Source: Pseudomonas sp. FP453
GTDB lineage: Bacteria; Pseudomonadota; Gammaproteobacteria; Pseudomonadales; Pseudomonadaceae
Length of the DNA: 64,000 nucleotides
Direction: 5' to 3'
NCBI RefSeq assembly: GCF_030687495.1
Contig: NZ_CP117435.1
Coordinates: forward strand, 4,406,501-4,470,500
Position numbers and translations under genes: made by a program. The notes beneath the pieces are model-generated. The model was not told the origin of the DNA. It did no database searches and saw nothing but the letters and a program-made list of their open reading frames with translations. Shown one piece after another: positions 57,739 through 64,000 of this stretch (position 1 is the stretch's first letter; each line of letters starts with the position of its first letter).

Positions 57739-58329
57739 TCAACCGTGGTTTTTTTCGAAGATTGCAGGCCCCATTGCGGCAATCTGCCCCTCGATCAACG
57801 CCTCAAACGGCTGGAGCAACGCCTCGAAACACGTCGGCGCCTCCAGCACCTGCAAGGCCTGCACAATCGCTTCTACCGTGGACAAGGCCCCGGGCCCTGG
57901 CGCCTTGCGCAGGCGATAGCGAGAAACGGCGCCATCGGCCAACGTCACCCGCGGCAACGCTGCCAACAGCGGGTTGAGGTGCAACAACTTACGCGCCTTG
58001 CGCCAGGTGCCGTCGGGCACCACCAGCAGCAACGGCTCGGTGAATGAACCGTAGGCCTGCAGCGGCTGCGCATCGTCGCCCGGGAATAACAATCGCGCCT
58101 GGTAACCCGGTGGGTTAAGCAAGGTGTGCAAGTCGTCAAAGACCTCGCCCACCACCAACTGCGCATTGTTCAACCCCAGTGCCGCCAGCCGCGCGGTATT
58201 GAGCGCATGATTGACCTCGCTCGGATGCTGCAACAGCAGCACACGGGTACGGCTGTCGAGGCTGGGGATCAGCGCGCACAGGCAGTGGGTGACGGGCCGC
58301 AGGCAGCGGGAACATTGGGGTCTGGACAT
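57739..58329 (-). CDS. DTW domain protein, probable tRNA-uridine aminocarboxypropyltransferase
   Basis: A 196-residue protein with two N-terminal cysteine pairs that may bind zinc (CSRCLRPVTHCLCALIP), the QHPSEVNHALNTARLA segment, and the family's DTW-type motif, here DGTWRKARKLL, then PRVTLADGAVSRYRLRKAP. E. coli TapT (YfiP) of this family modifies uridine-47 of tRNA. It is 6 bases from gbuR upstream and 74 bases from the large LRR protein downstream, all on the minus strand. Confidence 0.88.
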   Translation of the reverse strand: MSRPQCSRCLRPVTHCLCALIPSLDSRTRVLLLQHPSEVNHALNTARLAALGLNNAQLVVGEVFDDLHTLLNPPGYQARLLFPGDDAQPLQAYGSFTEPLLLVVPDGTWRKARKLLHLNPLLAALPRVTLADGAVSRYRLRKAPGPGALSTVEAIVQALQVLEAPTCFEALLQPFEALIEGQIAAMGPAIFEKNHG

Positions 58330-58335
58330 GGTTTA

Positions 58336-59229
58336 TCAGGCCTGGTTGAGCTGGGTTTTGAGCAAGTCGCGGAACGTCTGGATCAACGGTTCGCGGCTAC
58401 GGCCCCGGCGCATGATCATGGAGAACGGCGCCTGGTAGCCAAAGGTCGCCGGCAGCAAGACGCGCAGGTCGCCCTTGTCGGCCCACGCCTGGGCGTAGTG
58501 TTCGGGCAGGTAGCCGATATAGGCGCCAGAGAGCACCAGGATCAGTTGCGCCTCCATACTTTCCACCGTGGCGGCGCTGTGCTTGAAGCCGTGGCGCGCG
58601 AGTTCCGCCTGGCTCCAGTAACCGCGACCGACCATGCGTTGCTGGGTGATCACTTGTTCAGGGATGCGCCGTTCATTGAATAAAGGATGGCGGGTGCTGC
58701 AATACAGCCAGTGTTGCTCGCGGTACAGCGGCATGTAGATCAGCCCGCTCATGCGGTTGGAGAAGGCGCCGATGGCCAGGTCGAGACGGTTGTCCTGTAC
58801 ACCCAATTGCAATTCATAAGGGCTCATCACCGATAAATGCAGGTGCACCGCCGGGTGTTCCAGGCTATACGCGCCGATCACTTCGGCGAACGGCAGGGCC
58901 TTGTCGCTGACAGTGGAGTCGAGGACGCCAAGCTTGAGCGTGCCGCGCAGCTCGCCTTTCAGTGCGGCGGCGTACTGCTCGAAGCCTTCCAGCTCGCCCA
59001 GCAGGCGCAAGGTCTCTTGGTGGAACAGCTCGCCCTTGCTGGTCAGGCTGAACCCGCCGCGCCCGCGATGGCACAGCACCAGGCCCAAGGCCGACTCCAG
59101 CTGGCTCATATAGGTGCTGATAGCCGAGGTGGACAGGTTGAGTTCGTGCTGGGCATTGGCGAAGCCCTGGTGCCGCACGACGCTGACGAAGATGCGCAGG
59201 AGTTTCAGGTCGGGCAAGGCGTTGGCCAT
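58336..59229 (-). CDS. gbuR: LysR-type regulator, probable GbuR
   Basis: A 297-residue LysR-type regulator. The helix-turn-helix is LKLLRIFVSVVRHQGFANAQHELNLSTSAISTYM, and the substrate domain begins GTLKLGVLDSTVS. It diverges from gbuA with 257 bases and a REPIN between them. In P. aeruginosa GbuR (PA1422) activates gbuA (PA1421) with 4-guanidinobutyrate and the same arrangement is seen here, which supports the name. ATG 59229 follows GGAG. The DTW gene ends the same transcript 6 bases on. Confidence 0.8.
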   Translation of the reverse strand: MANALPDLKLLRIFVSVVRHQGFANAQHELNLSTSAISTYMSQLESALGLVLCHRGRGGFSLTSKGELFHQETLRLLGELEGFEQYAAALKGELRGTLKLGVLDSTVSDKALPFAEVIGAYSLEHPAVHLHLSVMSPYELQLGVQDNRLDLAIGAFSNRMSGLIYMPLYREQHWLYCSTRHPLFNERRIPEQVITQQRMVGRGYWSQAELARHGFKHSAATVESMEAQLILVLSGAYIGYLPEHYAQAWADKGDLRVLLPATFGYQAPFSMIMRRGRSREPLIQTFRDLLKTQLNQA

Positions 59230-59267
59230 CGGATCTCCGGATTCAACGGATGCAGCACAATCAAAAC

Positions 59268-59355
59268 TGTGGGAGCTGGCTTGCCTGCGATCGCGGTGTA
59301 TCAAAAAAGAAAGTGTGGCTGACCCACCGCTATCGCAGGCAAGCCCGCTCCCACA
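59268..59355. repeat. REPIN with unequal arms
   Basis: The left arm is of the CTGGCTTGCCTGCGATCGCGG type and the right arm has GCAAGCCCGCTCCCACA, so the pair mixes two REP variants and contains mismatches. It lies in the gbuR-gbuA promoter region. Confidence 0.9.
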
Positions 59356-59486
59356 TTTGAACGGAGTTTACCTCAGGCGTTAGTTTAGAAAAATCTGAAC
59401 TAAGTATTTGCCCCTGCCGATTCTTCCATCACGGGGTATTTCGCAGAATCGGCCTCTAATAAACAAAACAACGATGAGGCACTCCC

Positions 59487-60437
59487 GTGGACAAGATTTT
59501 CCACCAACCACTGGGCGGCAACGAAATGCCGCGCTTTGCCGGCATCGCCACCATGATGCGACTCCCCCACCTGCAAACCGCCAAGGGCCTGGACGCTGCC
59601 TTTATCGGCGTGCCCCTGGACATCGGCACCTCGCTGCGCGCCGGCACCCGCTTCGGGCCGCGTGAAATCCGCGCCGAATCGGTGATGATCCGCCCGTACA
59701 ACATGGCCACCGGTGCCGCACCGTTCGACTCGCTGTCGGTGGCCGATATCGGCGACGTGGCGATCAACACCTTCAACCTGCTGGACGCCGTGCGCATCAT
59801 CGAAGAAGCCTACGACGAGATCCTCGAACACGATGTGATCCCGATGACCCTGGGCGGCGACCACACCATCACCCTGCCGATCCTGCGGGCGATCCACAAG
59901 AAACACGGCAAGGTCGGCCTGGTGCACATCGATGCCCACGCCGATGTGAACGACCATATGTTCGGCGAGAAAATCGCCCACGGCACCACCTTCCGCCGCG
60001 CCGTGGAAGAAGGCCTGCTCGATTGCGACCGCGTCGTGCAGATCGGACTGCGCGCCCAGGGCTATACCGCCGAAGACTTCAACTGGAGCCGCAAGCAGGG
60101 CTTTCGCGTGGTCCAGGCTGAAGAGTGCTGGCACCACTCCCTCGCGCCACTGATGGCCGAAGTGCGGGAAAAAGTCGGCGGCGGCCCGGTGTACCTGAGC
60201 TTTGACATCGACGGCATCGACCCCGCCTGGGCACCCGGCACCGGCACCCCGGAAATCGGCGGGCTGACCACCATCCAGGCCATCGAGATCATTCGCGGCT
60301 GCCAGGGCCTCGACCTGGTTGGTTGCGATTTGGTAGAAGTTTCACCGCCTTACGACACCACCGGCAACACCTCGCTGCTCGGCGCCAACCTGCTGTACGA
60401 GATGCTCTGCGTACTGCCTGGCGTGGCGCACCGCTGA
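59487..60437 (+). CDS. gbuA: GbuA, guanidinobutyrase
   Basis: Hydrolyses 4-guanidinobutyrate to urea and 4-aminobutyrate in arginine catabolism. The 316-residue ureohydrolase has the manganese motifs GGDHTI, DAHADVND and SFDIDGIDPAWAPGTGTP. It matches GbuA (MDKIFHQPLGGNEMPRF start) rather than agmatinase SpeB by its N-terminus and neighbours; agmatinase or guanidinopropionase activity is not excluded by sequence. The stop overlaps the next gene by one base (TGATG). A LysR-type gene of the GbuR kind diverges upstream. Confidence 0.88.
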   Translation: MDKIFHQPLGGNEMPRFAGIATMMRLPHLQTAKGLDAAFIGVPLDIGTSLRAGTRFGPREIRAESVMIRPYNMATGAAPFDSLSVADIGDVAINTFNLLDAVRIIEEAYDEILEHDVIPMTLGGDHTITLPILRAIHKKHGKVGLVHIDAHADVNDHMFGEKIAHGTTFRRAVEEGLLDCDRVVQIGLRAQGYTAEDFNWSRKQGFRVVQAEECWHHSLAPLMAEVREKVGGGPVYLSFDIDGIDPAWAPGTGTPEIGGLTTIQAIEIIRGCQGLDLVGCDLVEVSPPYDTTGNTSLLGANLLYEMLCVLPGVAHR

Positions 60438-60859
60438 TGAGCGCCCGCGAGGTGCTGCAAGCCGCTGCCGACCTGGTGGCGGCCTTCGCCCGCAATGACC
60501 GCGCCGCCTACTTCGGCGCGTTCACGGCCGATGCCAGCTTTGTGTTCTACACCCTGCCCCAGCCGCTGCTCAGTCGCGATGCCTACCAGGCAGTGTGGGA
60601 CAGCTGGCGCCGGGACGAGGGGTTCGAGGTGCTGTCGTGCACGTCGAGCAACGCCTTTGTCAGCCTGCAAGGTGACGTGGCGATTTTTATGCATGACGTG
60701 GCCACCGAGCTGCGCATGCAAGGGGAGCAATTCTTTAGCCAGGAACGCGAGACCATTGTCTTCAAACGGCAAGGGACTCGCACAGAACAAAAAGAAGGCC
60801 TGTGGCTGGCCTGTCACGAACATTTGTCCGCTATGCCGGAAGGGCTGCCGCCCCCTTAG
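60437..60859 (+). CDS. SnoaL/DUF4440-like protein
   Basis: A 140-residue cone-fold (NTF2-like) protein. It has AADLVAAFARNDRAAYFGAFTADASFVFYTLP and ends WLACHEHLSAMP, the usual SnoaL-like pattern of small stress or accessory enzymes. It is one base overlapped by gbuA and 21 bases from the permease gene, so it should be coexpressed with guanidinobutyrate degradation. No catalytic residues can be named. PAO1 has a hypothetical gene at the same place (PA1420). Confidence 0.8.
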   Translation: MSAREVLQAAADLVAAFARNDRAAYFGAFTADASFVFYTLPQPLLSRDAYQAVWDSWRRDEGFEVLSCTSSNAFVSLQGDVAIFMHDVATELRMQGEQFFSQERETIVFKRQGTRTEQKEGLWLACHEHLSAMPEGLPPP

Positions 60860-60880
60860 CCAATGTGATCGGAGCTGATC

Positions 60881-62389
60881 ATGAATAATAAAAACAACGA
60901 TAAAAGTATTCGCCAGATAGAAACCAACGGGGTCGAACAGATCCCGGACCACGAACGTACCGCCGGCCCCAAGGATCTGTTCCGCCTGATCTTCGGCGGT
61001 GCCAATACCTTTGCCACCGCCGTGCTGGGTTCGTTTCCCGTGCTGTTCGGCCTGTCGTTCCAGGCCGGGGTCTGGGCGATTGTGCTGGGCGTGCTCGTGG
61101 GCGCACTGATCCTCGCGCCCATGGGCCTGTTCGGGCCGATCAACGGCACCAATAACGCGGTGTCCTCCGGTGCGCACTTCGGCGTGCACGGGCGGATTGT
61201 CGGCTCGTTTCTGTCGTTGCTGACGGCGATTGCCTTCTTCTCACTGTCGGTGTGGAGTTCAGGCGATGCGCTGGTGGGCGGTGCGAAACGGCTGATCGGC
61301 CTGCCGGAAACCGACCTGACCCTGGGCCTGGCCTACGGCGTGTTTGCGATCCTGGTGCTGACCGTGTGCATCTACGGCTTTCGCTTCATGCTGTGGGTCA
61401 ACCGCATCGCGGTGTGGGCGGCGAGCCTGCTGTTTTTGCTGGGCATCTTCGCGTTTGCACCAGCCTTCGACAGCCATTTCGCTGGCACTGTCGCCCTGGG
61501 CCAGACCGGCTTTTGGGCGGCGTTTATCGGTGCAGCACTGGTGGCCATGAGCAACCCGATTTCCTTCGGTGCGTTCCTCGGCGACTGGTCGCGCTACATC
61601 CCGCGTGAGACGCCGAAAATACGCATCATGCTGGCCGTGGTGCTGGCGCAGATCGCGACCTTGATCCCTTTCCTGTTCGGCCTGGCCACCGCGACCATCG
61701 TGGCGATCAAGGCACCGGACTACATCGCGGCCAACAACTACGTCGGCGGATTGCTGGCGGTGGCGCCGAGCTGGTTTTTCCTGCCGGTGTGCCTGATCGC
61801 GGTGATTGGCGGCATGTCCACCGGCACCACGTCGCTGTATGGCACGGGGCTGGACATGTCCAGCGTGTTCCCGCGCCTGCTGTCGCGGGTCAAGGCCACG
61901 TTGCTGATAGGGGTGATGTCGATTGCCTTCATCTTTATCGGACGTTTCGCTGCCAACCTGGTGCAGAGCGTGTCGACCTTCGCCGTGCTGATCATCACCT
62001 GCACCACGCCGTGGATGGTGATGATGATCATCGGCCTGATCGTGCGCCGCGGCTTCTACTGCCCGGATGACTTGCAGGTGTTCACCCGCGGTGAGACCGG
62101 TGGCCGCTACTGGTTCAGCCATGGCTGGAACTGGCGCGGGCTGGGGGCGTGGATTCCGAGTGCGTTGGTGGGGCTGTGCTTCGTCAACTTGCCGGGGCAG
62201 TTTGTCGGGCCGCTGGGCAATTTGGCGGATGGCATTGATATCAGCTTGCCGGTGACGTTGGGATTGGCATCGGTGGTGTATCTGACCTTGCTGCGCGTTT
62301 TTCCCGAGCCGGCTGCGGTGTATGGGCCAGCGGGAGCAAGCGCCCTCGCCACAGGACGTTCACTCACCACCGCCCACTCCCCTACCTAA
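60881..62389 (+). CDS. NCS1 family permease (purine-cytosine permease type)
   Basis: A 502-residue transporter with 12 predicted helices, typical NCS1 motifs GLSFQAGVWAIVLGVLVG, GLFGPINGTNNAVSSGAHFGVHGR and GAFLGDWSRYIPRETP. Family members take up cytosine, purines, allantoin or hydantoins; in this operon the likely substrate is 4-guanidinobutyrate or a related guanidino compound, which is inferred. GGAG precedes the ATG. The last residues (GASALATGRSLTTAHSPT) read through a REP-like remnant (62328-62354). Confidence 0.88.
   Translation: MNNKNNDKSIRQIETNGVEQIPDHERTAGPKDLFRLIFGGANTFATAVLGSFPVLFGLSFQAGVWAIVLGVLVGALILAPMGLFGPINGTNNAVSSGAHFGVHGRIVGSFLSLLTAIAFFSLSVWSSGDALVGGAKRLIGLPETDLTLGLAYGVFAILVLTVCIYGFRFMLWVNRIAVWAASLLFLLGIFAFAPAFDSHFAGTVALGQTGFWAAFIGAALVAMSNPISFGAFLGDWSRYIPRETPKIRIMLAVVLAQIATLIPFLFGLATATIVAIKAPDYIAANNYVGGLLAVAPSWFFLPVCLIAVIGGMSTGTTSLYGTGLDMSSVFPRLLSRVKATLLIGVMSIAFIFIGRFAANLVQSVSTFAVLIITCTTPWMVMMIIGLIVRRGFYCPDDLQVFTRGETGGRYWFSHGWNWRGLGAWIPSALVGLCFVNLPGQFVGPLGNLADGIDISLPVTLGLASVVYLTLLRVFPEPAAVYGPAGASALATGRSLTTAHSPT
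62328..62354. repeat. Remnant of a GTGGCGAG-type REP inside the permease gene
   Basis: CAGCGGGAGCAAGCGCCCTC followed by GCCACA is the reverse complement of a TGTGGCGAGGGCGCTTGCTC unit. It codes for the end of the NCS1 permease. Confidence 0.7.
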
Positions 62390-62413
62390 AAATAAAATCG
62401 GAGAACCGCCGTC

Positions 62414-63796
62414 ATGGCTTTGGATTTATTCGTCGTACTCATCTACGCCGCCGGCATGCTCGTGCTCGGCTATTACGGCATGCGCCGCGCCAAGACCCAC
62501 GAAGATTACCTGGTGGCCGGCCGCAACCTTGGCCCGACCCTGTACATGGGCACCATGGCCGCCACGGTGCTGGGTGGGGGGTCCACCGTCGGCACGGTGC
62601 GCCTGGGTTATGTGCATGGCATCTCGGGCTTCTGGCTGTGCGCCGCGCTGGGCATGGGGATCATTGCGCTGAACCTGTTCCTGGCCAAGCCGCTGTTGAA
62701 GCTGAAGATCTTCACCGTCACCCAGGTCCTGGAAAAACGCTACAACCCCATGGCCCGCCAGGCCAGCGCGGTGATCATGCTGGCCTACGCGCTGATGATC
62801 GGCGTGACCTCGATCCTCGCCATCGGCACCGTGCTGCAAGTGTTGTTTGGCCTGCCGTTCTGGATCTCGGTGCTGCTCGGCGGTGGCGTGGTGGTCGTGT
62901 ACTCGACCATCGGCGGCATGTGGTCGCTGACCCTCACCGACATCGTGCAATTCGTGATCAAGACCGTCGGCCTGATGTTTATCCTGCTGCCGATCTGCCT
63001 GTACCGCGTCGGCGGCTGGGATGAGCTGGTGGCCAAGCTACCGGCGTCGAGTTTCAGCTTCACCGCGATTGGCTGGGACACGATCATCACCTACTTCATG
63101 ATCTACTTCTTCGGCATCCTAATCGGCCAGGACATCTGGCAACGGGTGTTCACCGCCCGTGACGAAAAGGTCGCCAAGTACGCCGGCACGTTCGCCGGGT
63201 TCTACTGCATCCTTTACGGCCTGGCCTGCGCGTTGATCGGCATGGCGGCCCATGTGCTGATCCCGGATCTGGACAACGTCAACAATGCGTTTGCCGCGAT
63301 CGTCAAAGTCTCGCTGCCAGACGGCATCCGTGGCCTGGTCATTGCAGCGGCACTGGCCGCGATGATGTCCACCGCCAGCGCCGGTTTGCTCGCGGCCTCC
63401 ACCGTACTGACCGAAGACCTCCTGCCACGCCTGCGCGGCGGCAAACAGTCGAGCCTGGCGATCAACCGCCTGTTCACGATGCTGACCGGCATCGCCGTCC
63501 TGGGTATCGCCTTGGTGGTGAACGACGTGATCAGCGCGCTGACCCTGGCCTACAACCTGTTGGTGGGCGGCATGTTGATCCCGTTGATCGGCGCGATCTT
63601 CTGGAAGCGCGCGACCACCTCCGGGGCAATCACCTCGATGACGCTGGGGTTTGTCACGGCGCTGGTGTTCATGTTCAAGGATGGCTTGGATGCGAACACG
63701 CCGATCTACTACAGCCTGGCAGTCGGGTTGGTGAGTTTTGTGCTGGTGAGCGTGTTATCGCGCAAGCCTGAGGCGGTGGCGGCTAACGCGGTTTGA
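62414..63796 (+). CDS. Sodium/solute symporter (SSF family)
   Basis: A 460-residue transporter with about 13 helices. It has the SSF features GYYGMRRAKTHEDYLVAGRN, the sodium-site region AALAAMMSTASAGLLAASTVLTEDL and YSTIGGMWSLTLTDIVQF. It is the last gene of the gbuA operon, 24 bases after the NCS1 permease, with GGAG before the ATG. In P. aeruginosa PA1418 is the matching gene. Uptake of guanidinobutyrate is a reasonable guess. A strong terminator follows. Confidence 0.92.
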   Translation: MALDLFVVLIYAAGMLVLGYYGMRRAKTHEDYLVAGRNLGPTLYMGTMAATVLGGGSTVGTVRLGYVHGISGFWLCAALGMGIIALNLFLAKPLLKLKIFTVTQVLEKRYNPMARQASAVIMLAYALMIGVTSILAIGTVLQVLFGLPFWISVLLGGGVVVVYSTIGGMWSLTLTDIVQFVIKTVGLMFILLPICLYRVGGWDELVAKLPASSFSFTAIGWDTIITYFMIYFFGILIGQDIWQRVFTARDEKVAKYAGTFAGFYCILYGLACALIGMAAHVLIPDLDNVNNAFAAIVKVSLPDGIRGLVIAAALAAMMSTASAGLLAASTVLTEDLLPRLRGGKQSSLAINRLFTMLTGIAVLGIALVVNDVISALTLAYNLLVGGMLIPLIGAIFWKRATTSGAITSMTLGFVTALVFMFKDGLDANTPIYYSLAVGLVSFVLVSVLSRKPEAVAANAV

Positions 63797-63827
63797 GGCA
63801 TAACAGGATTTAGAGCGGTTTCTTCAG

Positions 63828-63861
63828 CGGGCACGACGTCGGAGGTCGTGCCCGTTTTTTT
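63828..63861 (+). terminator. Terminator of the gbuA operon
   Basis: CGGGCACGAC, 7-base loop, GTCGTGCCCG and eight T residues. Confidence 0.95.
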
Positions 63862-63879
63862 GCCTGGCAGAAAAACAAC

Positions 63880-63968
63880 TGTGGGAGCGGGCTTGCCCGC
63901 GATTGCAGAGTGTCAGCCGACGAAGATGTCGCTGGTTCACCGCTATCGCGGGCAAGCCTGCTCCCACA
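63880..63968. repeat. REPIN, GCGGGCTTGCCCGC variant
   Basis: An inverted REP pair of the GCGGGCTTGCCCGC type, 19 bases after the gbuA operon terminator, near the window end. The right arm has one change (AAGCCTGC). Confidence 0.92.
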
Positions 63969-64000
63969 TGTTTGATCCCGCTGTGACCCGAGATTACCGG

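Overview
The window looks like chromosomal DNA of a Pseudomonas of the fluorescens group. The sequence is GC-rich, the gene sets and orders are typical of Pseudomonas (phhR-phhABC, a cob cluster behind a B12 riboswitch, gbuR-gbuA, cysM-rlmD-relA-mazG, purMN-DUF3108, hda), and GTGGGAGC-type REP sequences, mostly paired as REPINs, sit between many genes. No rRNA, tRNA, CRISPR array, insertion sequence or prophage block was recognised. These calls come from reading motifs and remembered protein families; no database search was run.

Layout: 1-725 is the start of flgF behind a sigma54-type promoter, then a REPIN. 740-4999 is the phenylalanine/tyrosine module: the activator phhR, diverging from phhABC. 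5124-14901 holds unrelated housekeeping and envelope genes: a metallophosphoesterase, an AraC regulator, an EamA exporter, a SelW-like redox protein, the self-secreting patatin PlpD, a MarR regulator, recQ, and YecA and YbaN family genes. 15022-20461 holds an 1156-residue sensor kinase with a built-in solute-symporter domain (MxtR/CrbS type), rmuC and a short Sel1-like gene. 20462-22656 is gene-poor, with small ORFs and one lone phage-like gene. 22803-26503 has a FadL porin, a glutathione peroxidase, and an MFS/MarR pair with matching palindromic operators.

26546-35906 is the late cobalamin cluster on the minus strand: riboswitch, cobO, cobB, bluB, cbiB, cobD, cobQ, REPIN, cobU, cobT, cobC, cobS. 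Nearly every junction is a 4-base stop/start overlap. Two things stand out there: cobB ends in a 47-residue tail encoded by REP DNA, and cbiB carries an apparent one-base frameshift.

36022-46867 contains a lipoprotein of the sorbosone dehydrogenase type, two NlpC/P60 lipoproteins, hda, an AI-2E family permease, a DUF2066 gene, purMN, a DUF3108 gene, a DUF2058 gene and mazG. 47016-51638 is relA (with an apparent 2-base frameshift before its ACT domain), rlmD and cysM. Next to cysM lies a 1981-residue LRR protein (51719-57664) that resembles the large Pseudomonas toxin-like/NEL ubiquitin-ligase proteins but lacks the catalytic cysteine where the family has it. 57739-63968 has a DTW-domain tRNA-modification gene and the guanidinobutyrate locus: gbuR, then gbuA, a SnoaL-like gene, an NCS1 permease and a sodium/solute symporter ending at a strong terminator.

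Points most worth checking: the cysteine-less NEL-like giant protein and its position beside cysM, the REP-encoded CobB tail, the two frameshifts, the orphan terminator before purM, and the long leader at 21224-21666.
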